Below, piece by piece: positions 42,998 through 51,017 of a DNA stretch of 64,000 nucleotides. Below the pieces are notes generated by a model. The model did not search any database. It was not told the DNA's origin and saw only the letters and a list, made by a program, of their open reading frames with translations. Source of the stretch: an uncultured Clostridia bacterium (lineage in GTDB: Bacteria > Bacillota > Clostridia > Oscillospirales > Oscillospiraceae); the NCBI GenBank assembly GCA_937894515.1, contig CALCRH010000222.1:1-64000 (forward strand). Direction: 5' to 3'. Within the stretch, counting starts at the first letter, position 1. Every line of letters begins with the position of its first letter. Position numbers and translations under genes: made by a program.

Positions 42998-43354
42998 ATG
43001 GAGTTACAGGATAATAACATCATTCACGAAAATGTAGTTGCACGAGTGCAGACGAAAATGCCAGACGAGATGCCGGTTTATGAGGTTTCGGAACTGTTCA
43101 AGGTATTCGGCGACTCCTCGAGGAGTCGTATCATTTGCGCGTTGGGCATTGAGGAGATGTGCGTCAACGATCTGGCGGCACTTTTGACCATGACACAATC
43201 TGCGGTGAGCCATCAGCTGAAGATTCTGCGCGATGCGCGGCTGGTGCGCTGCCGGAAACAAGGAAGAGTGGTCTACTATGCGCTGGATGATGCTCATGTA
43301 AGTGACATCTTTACCCTTGCCTTTGCACATATTATGGAAGAACGGGAGGGATAA
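42998..43354 (+). CDS. ArsR/SmtB family metal-sensing repressor (Zn/Cd type)
   Basis: A 118-residue winged-helix repressor. HTH: EMCVNDLAALLTMTQSAVSHQLKILRDARLVR (about 52-83). The C-terminal helix keeps the alpha-5 zinc pattern D-x-H..H-x-x-E (DDAHVSDIFTLAFAHIMEE, about 96-114). No Cys-rich N-terminus, so Zn rather than As or Pb sensing is favoured. TTGGAGG precedes the ATG at 42998, and the gene is 2 nt from the ATPase it presumably controls. Confidence 0.9.
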   Translation: MELQDNNIIHENVVARVQTKMPDEMPVYEVSELFKVFGDSSRSRIICALGIEEMCVNDLAALLTMTQSAVSHQLKILRDARLVRCRKQGRVVYYALDDAHVSDIFTLAFAHIMEEREG

Positions 43355-43356
43355 TC

Positions 43357-45189
43357 ATGGCACATGAGCATTCGGAACATGGAGACGAGAGAGGTGTTCT
43401 CCATCTTGCTACATGGATCGTCTCAGCGCTGTGCTTTGCTGCTGCGCTGCTGTTTCTGCGGGGAAAAGTGCAGCTTGCGGTCTTAATTGTGAGCTATCTG
43501 CTGAGCGGTTGGAGCGTTTTGAAAGAAGCCACAGAGAACATTCTCCACGGCGAGATTTTTGACGAGAACTTTTTAATGACTGTGGCTTCTATCGGCGCGT
43601 TCTGCATCGGGGAATATCCGGAGGCGGTGGCGGTTATGCTGCTGTATCAAATCGGTGAATGGTTACAGGACAAAGCAGTAGATTCTTCTCGGAATTCCAT
43701 ACTGGCGCTTCTTGCTGTGCGGCCTGACAGTGCCGTGCTGACAAGCGGGGAAGAGATTCGTGCCGCTGATGTGGCAGTTGGGGCGAATATACTGGTGCGG
43801 CCCGGTGAACGCATCCCGCTGGACGGTATTGTGCGCGAGGGAACTGCATCAGTAGACACCTCAGCGCTGACCGGTGAATCTCTGCCGCGACAGTGGTCAG
43901 CCGGGGAGAACGCTCTTTCCGGCTGTGTGGTATTAGACGGCGTGCTGACGATAGAGGTGACAAAGTCATTTTCACAGTCGAGCGTCAGCCGTATCATGCA
44001 GATGGTAGAGGATGCACAGGAGAATAAAGCGCAGCCGGAACAGTTTATCACGCGATTTGCCAGAATTTATACGCCAGTCGTGTGCGGTATCGCGCTGTTG
44101 CTGGCGGTTTTGCCGCCGCTGCTCGGCTGGGGGACCTGGGCACAGTATTTGCATAAAGCATTGAGCTTTCTTGTCATTTCGTGTCCCTGTGCGCTTGTCA
44201 TTTCTGTGCCGCTGACATTTTTTGCCGGTATCGGATGCGCCAGCCACCATGGTATTCTGTTCAAGGGCAGCAGCTATCTGGAGCTTCTTGCCAAAACAAA
44301 AGTTGCCGCATTCGATAAGACCGGTACACTGACAAAAGGCTGCTTTCAGGTGACGGAAATTCTACCGGTATCGGGATACACGGCAAGTCAGATTTTGGAA
44401 GCAGCAGCGTATGCAGAAAGTCAGTCAACGCATCCTTTGGCGAAGGCAATCATTGCACGATACGGGAAAACGGTGAATCAGGCACGAATCTGCGACATAC
44501 GCGAGATCTCCGGGCAGGGAATCCGGGCAAAATTTGACGGGAAAGAAGTTTTAGCCGGCAAACGGGAATTTGTTGCGCTAAATGAAGAAGATACAGAGTT
44601 TACAGCGGTTTATCTCTCTTATGACGGCAATTTTATGGGACGTATCATTTTTCAGGATGCAATGAAGGCAGATGCCAAAGCAGCCATGAATGCGCTACGC
44701 AGCTTGGGGATATCACATTTATCCATGCTTTCAGGTGACAGGCTGCGTGCAGCGGAAAAAATTTCCACGGAAATCGGACTGGATCAGGTATACGCCGAAT
44801 TGCTGCCGCAGGATAAGGTTCAAAAACTGGCAGAGCTGAAATCATACGGCCAGATCCTCTATGCCGGTGACGGCATCAATGATGCGCCGGTTCTGGCAAG
44901 TGCCGACGTGGGGATCGCGATGGGCGGTCTGGGCAGCGATGCCGCTATGGAGGCGGCGGATGTCGTTATTACCACGGATGAATTGTTCCGCATACCTCAA
45001 GCAATTCAAATCGCAAGAAAGACCATGCGAATTGCAGAAGAAAATATTGCATTTTCAATTCTTGTTAAGTGTATTATCCTTACAGTATCTATTGCGGCAA
45101 ATGTGCCGCTTTGGCTGGCAGTATTTGCAGATGTTGGTGTATGTATGTTAGCTGTTCTCAACAGTCTGCGTGCTATGTACGAAAAATAA
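43357..45189 (+). CDS. zntA: Zn/Cd-exporting P1B-type ATPase
   Basis: A 610-residue heavy-metal ATPase. There is no HMA domain; a His-rich N-terminus (HEHSEHGDERG, residues 3-13) stands in its place. TM segments, actuator motif TGES (about 170), ion motif SCPCAL (about 275), phosphorylation site DKTGTLTKG (about 320), HP motif (STHPLAKAI), GDGIND (about 506), and a final TM with Asp in FADVGVCML, typical of Zn/Cd pumps. It exports divalent metal. Controlled with the adjacent repressor. Confidence 0.92.
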   Translation: MAHEHSEHGDERGVLHLATWIVSALCFAAALLFLRGKVQLAVLIVSYLLSGWSVLKEATENILHGEIFDENFLMTVASIGAFCIGEYPEAVAVMLLYQIGEWLQDKAVDSSRNSILALLAVRPDSAVLTSGEEIRAADVAVGANILVRPGERIPLDGIVREGTASVDTSALTGESLPRQWSAGENALSGCVVLDGVLTIEVTKSFSQSSVSRIMQMVEDAQENKAQPEQFITRFARIYTPVVCGIALLLAVLPPLLGWGTWAQYLHKALSFLVISCPCALVISVPLTFFAGIGCASHHGILFKGSSYLELLAKTKVAAFDKTGTLTKGCFQVTEILPVSGYTASQILEAAAYAESQSTHPLAKAIIARYGKTVNQARICDIREISGQGIRAKFDGKEVLAGKREFVALNEEDTEFTAVYLSYDGNFMGRIIFQDAMKADAKAAMNALRSLGISHLSMLSGDRLRAAEKISTEIGLDQVYAELLPQDKVQKLAELKSYGQILYAGDGINDAPVLASADVGIAMGGLGSDAAMEAADVVITTDELFRIPQAIQIARKTMRIAEENIAFSILVKCIILTVSIAANVPLWLAVFADVGVCMLAVLNSLRAMYEK

Positions 45190-45225
45190 AAATCGTGCAT
45201 AGAATGTGCCGGAGGTTTGATGCGT

Positions 45226-45759
45226 ATGGAACGATTATTACCTTACCGGAGACGCAGCGCCGTTGACTATGCACATGTATGGGCGTATGGGCGCAATCCG
45301 GCATATTATGACTATAATGAAATCGGCGGAGACTGCACCAATTTTGCCTCACAGTGCATCTACGCCGGTACAGGTGTAATGAATTATACGCCGACTTTTG
45401 GCTGGTACTACATTGACGCCAACAACAAGGCACCGGCGTGGACCGGCGTGGAATATTTACACAACTTTTTGGCACGCGAACAGGTTTCACCGGGACCGAT
45501 AGCTTTGATTTTGCAGGATCTGTCTCTGGCGGAACCGGGAGACGTGATCCAACTGCGATTTCGAGGTGATGTATTTCAGCATTCGCCGGTGGTTGTATCC
45601 ACCGATTATACCGGGAATCCGGCAAAAATCCTGCTGGCAGCTCACAGCAACGATGCAGATTTTCGCCCGCTGGACACCTATATTTATGAAGAATACCGTA
45701 TTTTGCATATCATCGGTTACTATGGTGAAGAAGAAAAACATACGGAGGAATCAGTTTGA
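45226..45759 (+). CDS. putative amidase (Amidase_6 type)
   Basis: A 177-residue protein with the Amidase_6 core: AVDYAHVWAYGRNPAYYDY, GGDCTNFASQCIYAG (probable catalytic Cys) and a later QHSPVVV His. No signal peptide, so it acts inside the cell or in the forespore. Two starts are possible (45220 or 45226); the second has the better distance from GGAGG. Its last codons (KHTEESV) lie in a palindrome shared with xerC, which it overlaps by 9 nt tail-to-tail. Confidence 0.8.
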   Translation: MERLLPYRRRSAVDYAHVWAYGRNPAYYDYNEIGGDCTNFASQCIYAGTGVMNYTPTFGWYYIDANNKAPAWTGVEYLHNFLAREQVSPGPIALILQDLSLAEPGDVIQLRFRGDVFQHSPVVVSTDYTGNPAKILLAAHSNDADFRPLDTYIYEEYRILHIIGYYGEEEKHTEESV

Positions 45760-45775
45760 TTCCTCCGTATGTTTT
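45735..45775. terminator. 19-bp palindrome: bidirectional terminator coding for both C-termini
   Basis: AAAACATACGGAGGAATCA (45735-45753), loop GTT, and the exact complement (45757-45775). Both converging genes read through an arm: one ends KHTEESV, the other KHTEESN. Confidence 0.88.
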
Positions 45776-46788
45776 ATATCATTTTTCCCTTTGATCTTAA
45801 CATGTGACAAGGGATTAGCCTTTGCAGCAACTCGCAGGGCATCGTTATCAACATGGGTATAAATTTCAGTGGTATTCAGGTGTTCATGACCCAAAACCTC
45901 CTGCACAGCCTTCACATCTACGCCATTTTGCAGCATCAGCGTGGCAGCCGTGTGGCGCAGCTTATGTGCAGAATACTGGGCTGCGTCTAAACCGGCTTCC
46001 GAAAGATGCTTTTTGACCAGCGCATGGACCATGGAGCGGCTGATTCGCTTATCCTGGCCGGACAAAAACAGCGCATTTTTATCCTTTCCGCTGATGTGGC
46101 GGCGCACCGCCAGATACTGGGATAACGCATCCTTACAGGCTTGATTGAGATAAACAACCCGCACCTTATTGCCCTTGCCGAGAACGCGCACATGGTCGTC
46201 CTGTATATCGGTAATATTCAGCCCGATCAGCTCGGAAATACGCAGTCCGCAGTTCAAAAACAGGGTCAAAATACAGTAATCCCGCTCCTGATTTCTCCCA
46301 TCAACAGCTTCCAGCAGGGAAACAGATTCCTGCAGAGTAAGGTAGTGGGGGAGGGACTTCTTTTGTTTTGGCGTGTCCATGTCCTTGCAGGGATTTTCCT
46401 CTAAAAGGTGCACTTTGTTACATAAATAGTTAAAAAATGACCGAATACACGCTAATTTACGTGCACGAGATGCCGCATTTAACCCTTTCTCCGAAGCCTC
46501 ACTATTGTGAAATCTTTCACGTTCTCGGCTCAAATAGGTCATATAGCCGTAAATGTCCGTTAGAGTAATGGACGCGATAAAGGGCAGATCTATATCCATA
46601 ATAGGGATCTCGCTTAATGGCAAATCGTGCAGCTTAGGATTACGCTGTTGTTTCAGGTAGCGGAAAAAATTCCGCAGATCCAGAAAGTATTCATCGACCG
46701 TGCGTTGGCTGTGGGCTTTGATGGTCTCATGGTACGACAGAAAGTCTGCCAGAATCGGCGGAGACTCAAAACGATAATCAATATGCAT
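45751..46788 (-). CDS. xerC: tyrosine recombinase XerC-like
   Basis: A 345-residue recombinase, longer than usual for XerC because of an extended N-terminal core-binding domain (residues 1-150). Catalytic residues: Arg in LNCGLRISELIGL (about 200), Lys in GKGNKVRVV, HKLRHTAATLMLQNG (HxxR), GHEHLNTTEIYTHV with Tyr. Probably the XerC partner of XerD, although a lone integrase cannot be excluded. No attachment repeat was seen near it. Confidence 0.82.
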   Translation of the reverse strand: MHIDYRFESPPILADFLSYHETIKAHSQRTVDEYFLDLRNFFRYLKQQRNPKLHDLPLSEIPIMDIDLPFIASITLTDIYGYMTYLSRERERFHNSEASEKGLNAASRARKLACIRSFFNYLCNKVHLLEENPCKDMDTPKQKKSLPHYLTLQESVSLLEAVDGRNQERDYCILTLFLNCGLRISELIGLNITDIQDDHVRVLGKGNKVRVVYLNQACKDALSQYLAVRRHISGKDKNALFLSGQDKRISRSMVHALVKKHLSEAGLDAAQYSAHKLRHTAATLMLQNGVDVKAVQEVLGHEHLNTTEIYTHVDNDALRVAAKANPLSHVKIKGKNDIKHTEESN

Positions 46789-46916
46789 AGAAATAACCTC
46801 ACAACGAAAACTGCAAGAATAAAAACAACAATAAAATAAAACCCGGTTTTATGAAATAACGATATGCTTATAAACGGCCCCATCTAACAAAAACTGCCGT
46901 TTCCTCCTGCTCCACA

Positions 46917-46942
46917 TTGAACAAAATTTTTATTTTGTTCAA
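46917..46942. promoter_or_regulatory. 11-bp perfect inverted repeat between xerC and the vat pseudogene
   Basis: TTGAACAAAAT / ATTTTGTTCAA with a TTTT loop. It lies upstream of xerC and downstream of the vat-like gene; it may be an operator or a weak terminator. Confidence 0.4.
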
Positions 46943-47000
46943 TTATATATATCAATCAAAACGTATTCCCTCTTTTAGCAAATTATCCGTATGTTGGCTT

Positions 47001-47662
47001 TTAGACCTGCTGCAATTCTTTGGTGATAGCTTGTTTTGCTTTTTTCAGATCACCGCACATTAAAATCGGTATCAACGCTTTAATTTCCGAAATTGGTTTA
47101 TCCCACCATTTCCATTCAAGTAAGAGGTTTATCAGCTCTTCATCAAACCGTTTGCGAAGCACTTTTGCGGGGTTTCCGACTACTATCGTATACGGAGCAA
47201 CATCAGAACCAACAACGCTGTTTGCTCCAATAATTGCCCCGTCACCGATATGGACGCCCGGTAAAATAACGGCGTTTTGTCCGATCCAAACGTCATTGCC
47301 GATTACCGTGTCCCCTTTCAAGGGCATATCGGACGTTTTGGGCGGGTTTGCTTCAAAACCAATCATGGTAAAAAACGGATAAGTGGAAACAGCATTCATC
47401 TGATGGTTTGCACCGTTCATAATAAATTCCACACCGGCGGCAATTTGGCAGAATTTGCCGATCACCAGCTTGTCTCCATTCCATTCATACAGGTGGGTTA
47501 CGTGGCTTTCAAAATCGGAATCTGCAATATAGGAGAATCTCCGACTATAATATTGGGGTTTTGGATCGTTGGCTTTATATAGATCTCCTCTTTGTATCCG
47601 GCAATGGGATAGATGCAATTTGGATTTGGCAAAGTACTATTTTCCATCATAATTCTCCCCAT
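47001..47662 (-). pseudogene. frameshifted Vat/CatB-type xenobiotic O-acetyltransferase
   Basis: The N-terminal part (start 47662 or 47650; ENSTLPNPNCIYPIAGYKEE and on to NPNIIVGD) and the C-terminal part (FSYIADSDFESHV to 47001) are in different frames. Restoring one T at about 47536 (GGAGATTCTCC to GGAGATTTCTCC on the coding strand) joins them as NIIVGDFSYIADSD. The repaired protein of about 215 residues has the left-handed beta-helix hexapeptides (GDTVIGNDVWIGQNAVILPG, IGDGAIIGANSVVGSDVAPY) and the catalytic His region IMNGANHQMNAVSTYPF of streptogramin/chloramphenicol acetyltransferases. It is broken in this sequence, by mutation or by a sequencing error. Confidence 0.85.
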
Positions 47663-47696
47663 TTGTATGTCCTCTTCCCTGCTATTATACAGAAAT

Positions 47697-47730
47697 ACCC
47701 GGTAAAGCACAAGCCTTACCGGGTAAATAT
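47697..47730 (-). terminator. hairpin between ptb end and the vat pseudogene
   Basis: TACCCGGTAA / TTACCGGGTA with a 9-nt loop; flanked by AT-rich sequence. It lies upstream of the vat-like gene and downstream of ptb (both minus). Confidence 0.7.
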
Positions 47731-47746
47731 TTTGTTCAATTTCTGC

Positions 47747-48649
47747 TTACTTCTTTAGGCAGCGCAGAACGGCCATCAGAATGGAGAAATACTTGCTGTC
47801 GGGAGTATCGGCACGGCTGGTGATGATCACCGGGCAGGTAGCGCCGCAAATGGTGCTGGCCATGGTCTTGCCTGCAATATAGGTGATGGACTTATACAGA
47901 ACATTGCCCACCTCGATCATGGGAACCAGCAGGATGTCCGCCTGACCGGCAACGGGATCAGAAATGCCCTTGTGCTTCACGGATTCCATGGAGATGGCAC
48001 CGTCCAGTGCCAGAGGACCGGAAATCACGCAGCCCTCAACACCCTGCTTGGTGACTTCGGTGGCGGACACGGTGCTGGGCATCTTCTCGTTGTAGGTCTC
48101 CACAGCGGACAGCACGGCGACCTTGGGGCAATCCAGGCCCAGAGCGTTGGCCACAGGCAGGGCGTTCTTGATGATGCCGAGCTGGGTCTCCACATCGGGA
48201 GCAATATTGATGGCGGCATCGGTAATCATCATCAGACGGCCTTCATACTCAAAGGTACCCACCTGGCTCAAAAGGCGCTTGGCGTTGACCGGCATCAGGC
48301 CGGTCTCCTTGTTCAGGATAGCCTTGGCAAAGCTGGAGGTTTGCAGGATACCTTTCATGGGAATGTCCGCTTTGCCTTCTTTGACCAGCGCAACGGCGAC
48401 TTTAGCAGCCTCGACTTCTTCCCCGTCAAAGTTAATGATTTCGTAATCATTTTCATCCTCACCCATCTCGTGGAGCATGGCGATGATTTCCTTCTCCTTG
48501 CCGATCAGGGTGCCGTCAACCACGCCCTTGCGCTTGGCGTTGACCACAGCGCTCAGTGCCGGCTCATCGTGGGCGTTAGCCAAGGCAATGCGCTTCTTGG
48601 TGTTCTGTGCCAGAACATAGGCCTCTAATTCTTTGAAATTCGTAAACAT
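47747..48649 (-). CDS. ptb: phosphate butyryltransferase
   Basis: A 300-residue phosphate acyltransferase that converts butyryl-CoA to butyryl phosphate. Typical parts: DIPMKGILQTSSFAKAILNKETGL, MMITDAAINIAPD, VAVLSAVETYNEKMPSTVSA, GPLALDGAISMESVKHKGI. Length and sequence fit Ptb better than Pta. The ATG at 48649 is preceded by GAGGAGG. Butyrate kinase is not adjacent, so the second step is encoded elsewhere or the enzyme acts on other short-chain CoAs. Confidence 0.85.
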   Translation of the reverse strand: MFTNFKELEAYVLAQNTKKRIALANAHDEPALSAVVNAKRKGVVDGTLIGKEKEIIAMLHEMGEDENDYEIINFDGEEVEAAKVAVALVKEGKADIPMKGILQTSSFAKAILNKETGLMPVNAKRLLSQVGTFEYEGRLMMITDAAINIAPDVETQLGIIKNALPVANALGLDCPKVAVLSAVETYNEKMPSTVSATEVTKQGVEGCVISGPLALDGAISMESVKHKGISDPVAGQADILLVPMIEVGNVLYKSITYIAGKTMASTICGATCPVIITSRADTPDSKYFSILMAVLRCLKK

Positions 48650-48757
48650 TTTGGAAAACCTCCTCATGATTTTGCTGAACAATTGCTTTCTTATTATACA
48701 TGTCTTATCCAATAAAAACAACCATAAATGTGAAATTTTTGTCAAAAAAACTATGAC

Positions 48758-48786
48758 TTGCCAACTGCCCTATTATCGGTTATACT
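48758..48786 (+). promoter_or_regulatory. promoter of the small membrane-anchored protein
   Basis: TTGCCA, 17-bp spacer, TATACT (48781-48786). Confidence 0.6.
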
Positions 48787-48816
48787 ATGAACAATCGAAA
48801 GCGGGAGGAAAAAAGT

Positions 48817-49026
48817 ATGTGGAATTTCATCTTTTACGGCATCATTGCTGCTGTTGGTGTAACAGTGATTGCAGTGACGATTTATCGCATCGATTGGGCA
48901 CGTCATCCGGAAAAGTATAAAAAAGACCTGGAAGAGTTGGAAAGGGCTGAAAAAACCAAGGCAAACCGTGAACTTGCGGAGCGAAATGCCAAGGCAAAAA
49001 TGAAAGCACAAAAGAAGAAAAAATAA
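48817..49026 (+). CDS. small single-pass membrane protein with charged tail
   Basis: A 69-residue protein: one N-terminal helix (FIFYGIIAAVGVTVIAVTIY, residues 4-23), then a long charged helix rich in Lys, Glu and Ala ending KKKK. No family recognised. It has its own promoter, a good ribosome site (GGGAGGAAAAAAGT) and a terminator, so it looks like a real gene of unknown function. Confidence 0.7.
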   Translation: MWNFIFYGIIAAVGVTVIAVTIYRIDWARHPEKYKKDLEELERAEKTKANRELAERNAKAKMKAQKKKK

Positions 49027-49029
49027 GAG

Positions 49030-49055
49030 AAAAGGCACCCGTTTGGGTGCCTTTT
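49030..49055. terminator. bidirectional terminator
   Basis: AAAAGGCACCC / GGGTGCCTTTT with a GTTT loop; serves the small membrane gene (+) and the GH3-family gene (-). Confidence 0.88.
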
Positions 49056-49057
49056 GC

Positions 49058-50728
49058 TTATATAATGCGTTCGCGGAAAAATTTCTCTTTTTCGGGGTTA
49101 TCCAGTATTTTTACCGGTTTAACCTGATCCGCGGAAGCACCGGCGGCAACTTTACGCTCCCACCATTCCTGGTGTGTACCCGGACGCTGCATCCAAATCA
49201 CCGGCGGATCGATCAGATTATTTCCCTCGTAAAAGCGATACTGGGGGTTCACTTCCCGCAGGATCTCCTCAAATTTTTCAGCATAACCACTCAAATCTTT
49301 GCCATCGGCTGTTTCCAGCAAAATGCCGTAACAGTATTGATTTTTCCCTTTTTCAAGGGTTACCGCCCATTCTTTGATATGACTGCCGCTGATTTCTTCT
49401 AAAATGCTTATGGCAGCATTCATCTGTTCCATAGTTGTTTTTTCACCGGTTACATTCAACAGCTGACCACGGCGATAGACAAAGTTTATGATAGGACAGT
49501 TGTCGTAATAGCCTAAAACCCGGATAATATCCTTAAAACGATAACGGTAGAAGCCGGATCGATTGGTAATAACGATCTCATACTCCTTCCCTACTTCCAG
49601 TTCGTCCAGAGAAAGGGTATGGGCGGCATCATCTGTCTCGGCGTCTATAAACTCATAATAGCAGCTATCTGCCAACAGGAGCTGGCCGGGATTATCCACT
49701 TCATAAGCGGCGGCAATCAACCCCTCCGAGGCGCCGTAAATTGAATAGTCAATGGGAACTCCTTTGGTATACCGCTGAATGATCTTTGTAAAGCCTTCAA
49801 ACGTTACACTGGTTCCAATGGCAGAGATCACAGACAGATTCGGCCATAATCGCGAAAGGATCGTCTCGTCAAATCCCTTTTCACATTCCTCGCGGATCTT
49901 GGCAGCGCGCATCGGATTGGGCTTTGTTACTCTTTCTAATTTCCCGCGAATATCATCGCGGATATGTACGTTTTCATTCAGCGTGCCATTCTCTATGTCG
50001 TCCGCAAGCATCTGCCAGTTGTCCCGAATATATTCGATATACTCCGCAACTCCTTTGGCAAACACATAGAAAATATAGGTGCAGTCCACTTCCTCCAGAG
50101 CGTATCTGGCGCAGGCATATTTCATGTCGATTTCTTCGGAGGTAAACTGCTTTTTCAGCGGTAAAATCAAAATATAGGGATAAATGAAAAAGTACTTTTT
50201 TGCGGCAATATCCGCCACATTTGTTGCGGGCAGGCCAAAAGGTGTCACATTATCGTAGCGTGTCAGCAGACACACGCCTCTTGCCGGTTTCATACGGCGG
50301 CTGCCGCTTTTTTTCAGCGCTTTGGAAGCCAGAGCCAGAAAACGTGTCACCGTATATTTGGTATAGATCCGAACATCGCCGGCGGTACGGGGAATATGTT
50401 TCGGCTTTCCCACGCTGCCGGAGCTGGTAGCATAACCGATAATTTTGGCAGACGTCAGCAGATTGCTCTCATTTTCACTATACATCCGCTCGATATACGG
50501 AGCAATATCCTCATAGGTGCAGATGGGAACTTTTTTCTTGAATTCTTCCACAGTATGAATGTCGGCAAAATCATACTTTTTGCCCCATTCACAATTTTTG
50601 TTTTCTTTTAGAATATTCAAAAGAAGCCTGTCATTGACCTTGCGCGCTCTTTTGGCGTTTTTCAGCATGGTGTACACGTCAAAACGGCCTTTTATTGTAA
50701 GCGCAGAAACCAATGCGCTTCGTATCAA
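49058..50728 (-). CDS. GH3 family acyl-adenylate/amide-synthetase-like protein
   Basis: A 556-residue GH3-family protein. Motifs include the ATP-binding ATSSGSVGKPKHIP (about 99-112), YGASEG (about 335), and RFKDIIRVLGYYDNCPIINFVYRRGQLLN (about 395-425). Plant GH3 enzymes adenylate carboxylic acids such as auxin or jasmonate and join them to amino acids; bacterial members are poorly studied. The start is a TTG with only a weak ribosome site; the family N-terminus supports it, but an ATG at 50668 is an alternative. It is divergent from the SGNH hydrolase gene. Confidence 0.82.
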   Translation of the reverse strand: MIRSALVSALTIKGRFDVYTMLKNAKRARKVNDRLLLNILKENKNCEWGKKYDFADIHTVEEFKKKVPICTYEDIAPYIERMYSENESNLLTSAKIIGYATSSGSVGKPKHIPRTAGDVRIYTKYTVTRFLALASKALKKSGSRRMKPARGVCLLTRYDNVTPFGLPATNVADIAAKKYFFIYPYILILPLKKQFTSEEIDMKYACARYALEEVDCTYIFYVFAKGVAEYIEYIRDNWQMLADDIENGTLNENVHIRDDIRGKLERVTKPNPMRAAKIREECEKGFDETILSRLWPNLSVISAIGTSVTFEGFTKIIQRYTKGVPIDYSIYGASEGLIAAAYEVDNPGQLLLADSCYYEFIDAETDDAAHTLSLDELEVGKEYEIVITNRSGFYRYRFKDIIRVLGYYDNCPIINFVYRRGQLLNVTGEKTTMEQMNAAISILEEISGSHIKEWAVTLEKGKNQYCYGILLETADGKDLSGYAEKFEEILREVNPQYRFYEGNNLIDPPVIWMQRPGTHQEWWERKVAAGASADQVKPVKILDNPEKEKFFRERII

Positions 50729-50916
50729 TTTTTCAAACGTAAAAAATCACGATCCCTCTTGGCAAATTTATTTGTGCAGATATTCTTTTGTTAATATTAT
50801 AACATGCTTTTTTTAAAATGGAAGCAAAATTTTCTTTATTTTTCCATTTGAAACAAATTTTGACAAATTGCAACGCTTAACAAATTTTAAAATCATGACA
50901 AAATTTGATGCATACC

Positions 50917-50945
50917 TTGACAATTCGGAAAGATTGTTATATTAA
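50917..50945 (+). promoter_or_regulatory. promoter of the SGNH hydrolase gene
   Basis: TTGACA (50917-50922) with TATTAA at 17 bp or TATATT at 15 bp. Confidence 0.55.
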
Positions 50946-51017
50946 TAACGTTATAAGGATTTGTAAATGACTAATTGCAGCTTTTAAAAATAACTATTTT
51001 GGGAGGCACAGTGTACA

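Noticed and set aside
45751..46788. Second integrated element around the XerC-like gene
   Set aside because: No direct repeats, cargo or damaged target gene were found nearby; treated as the housekeeping recombinase.
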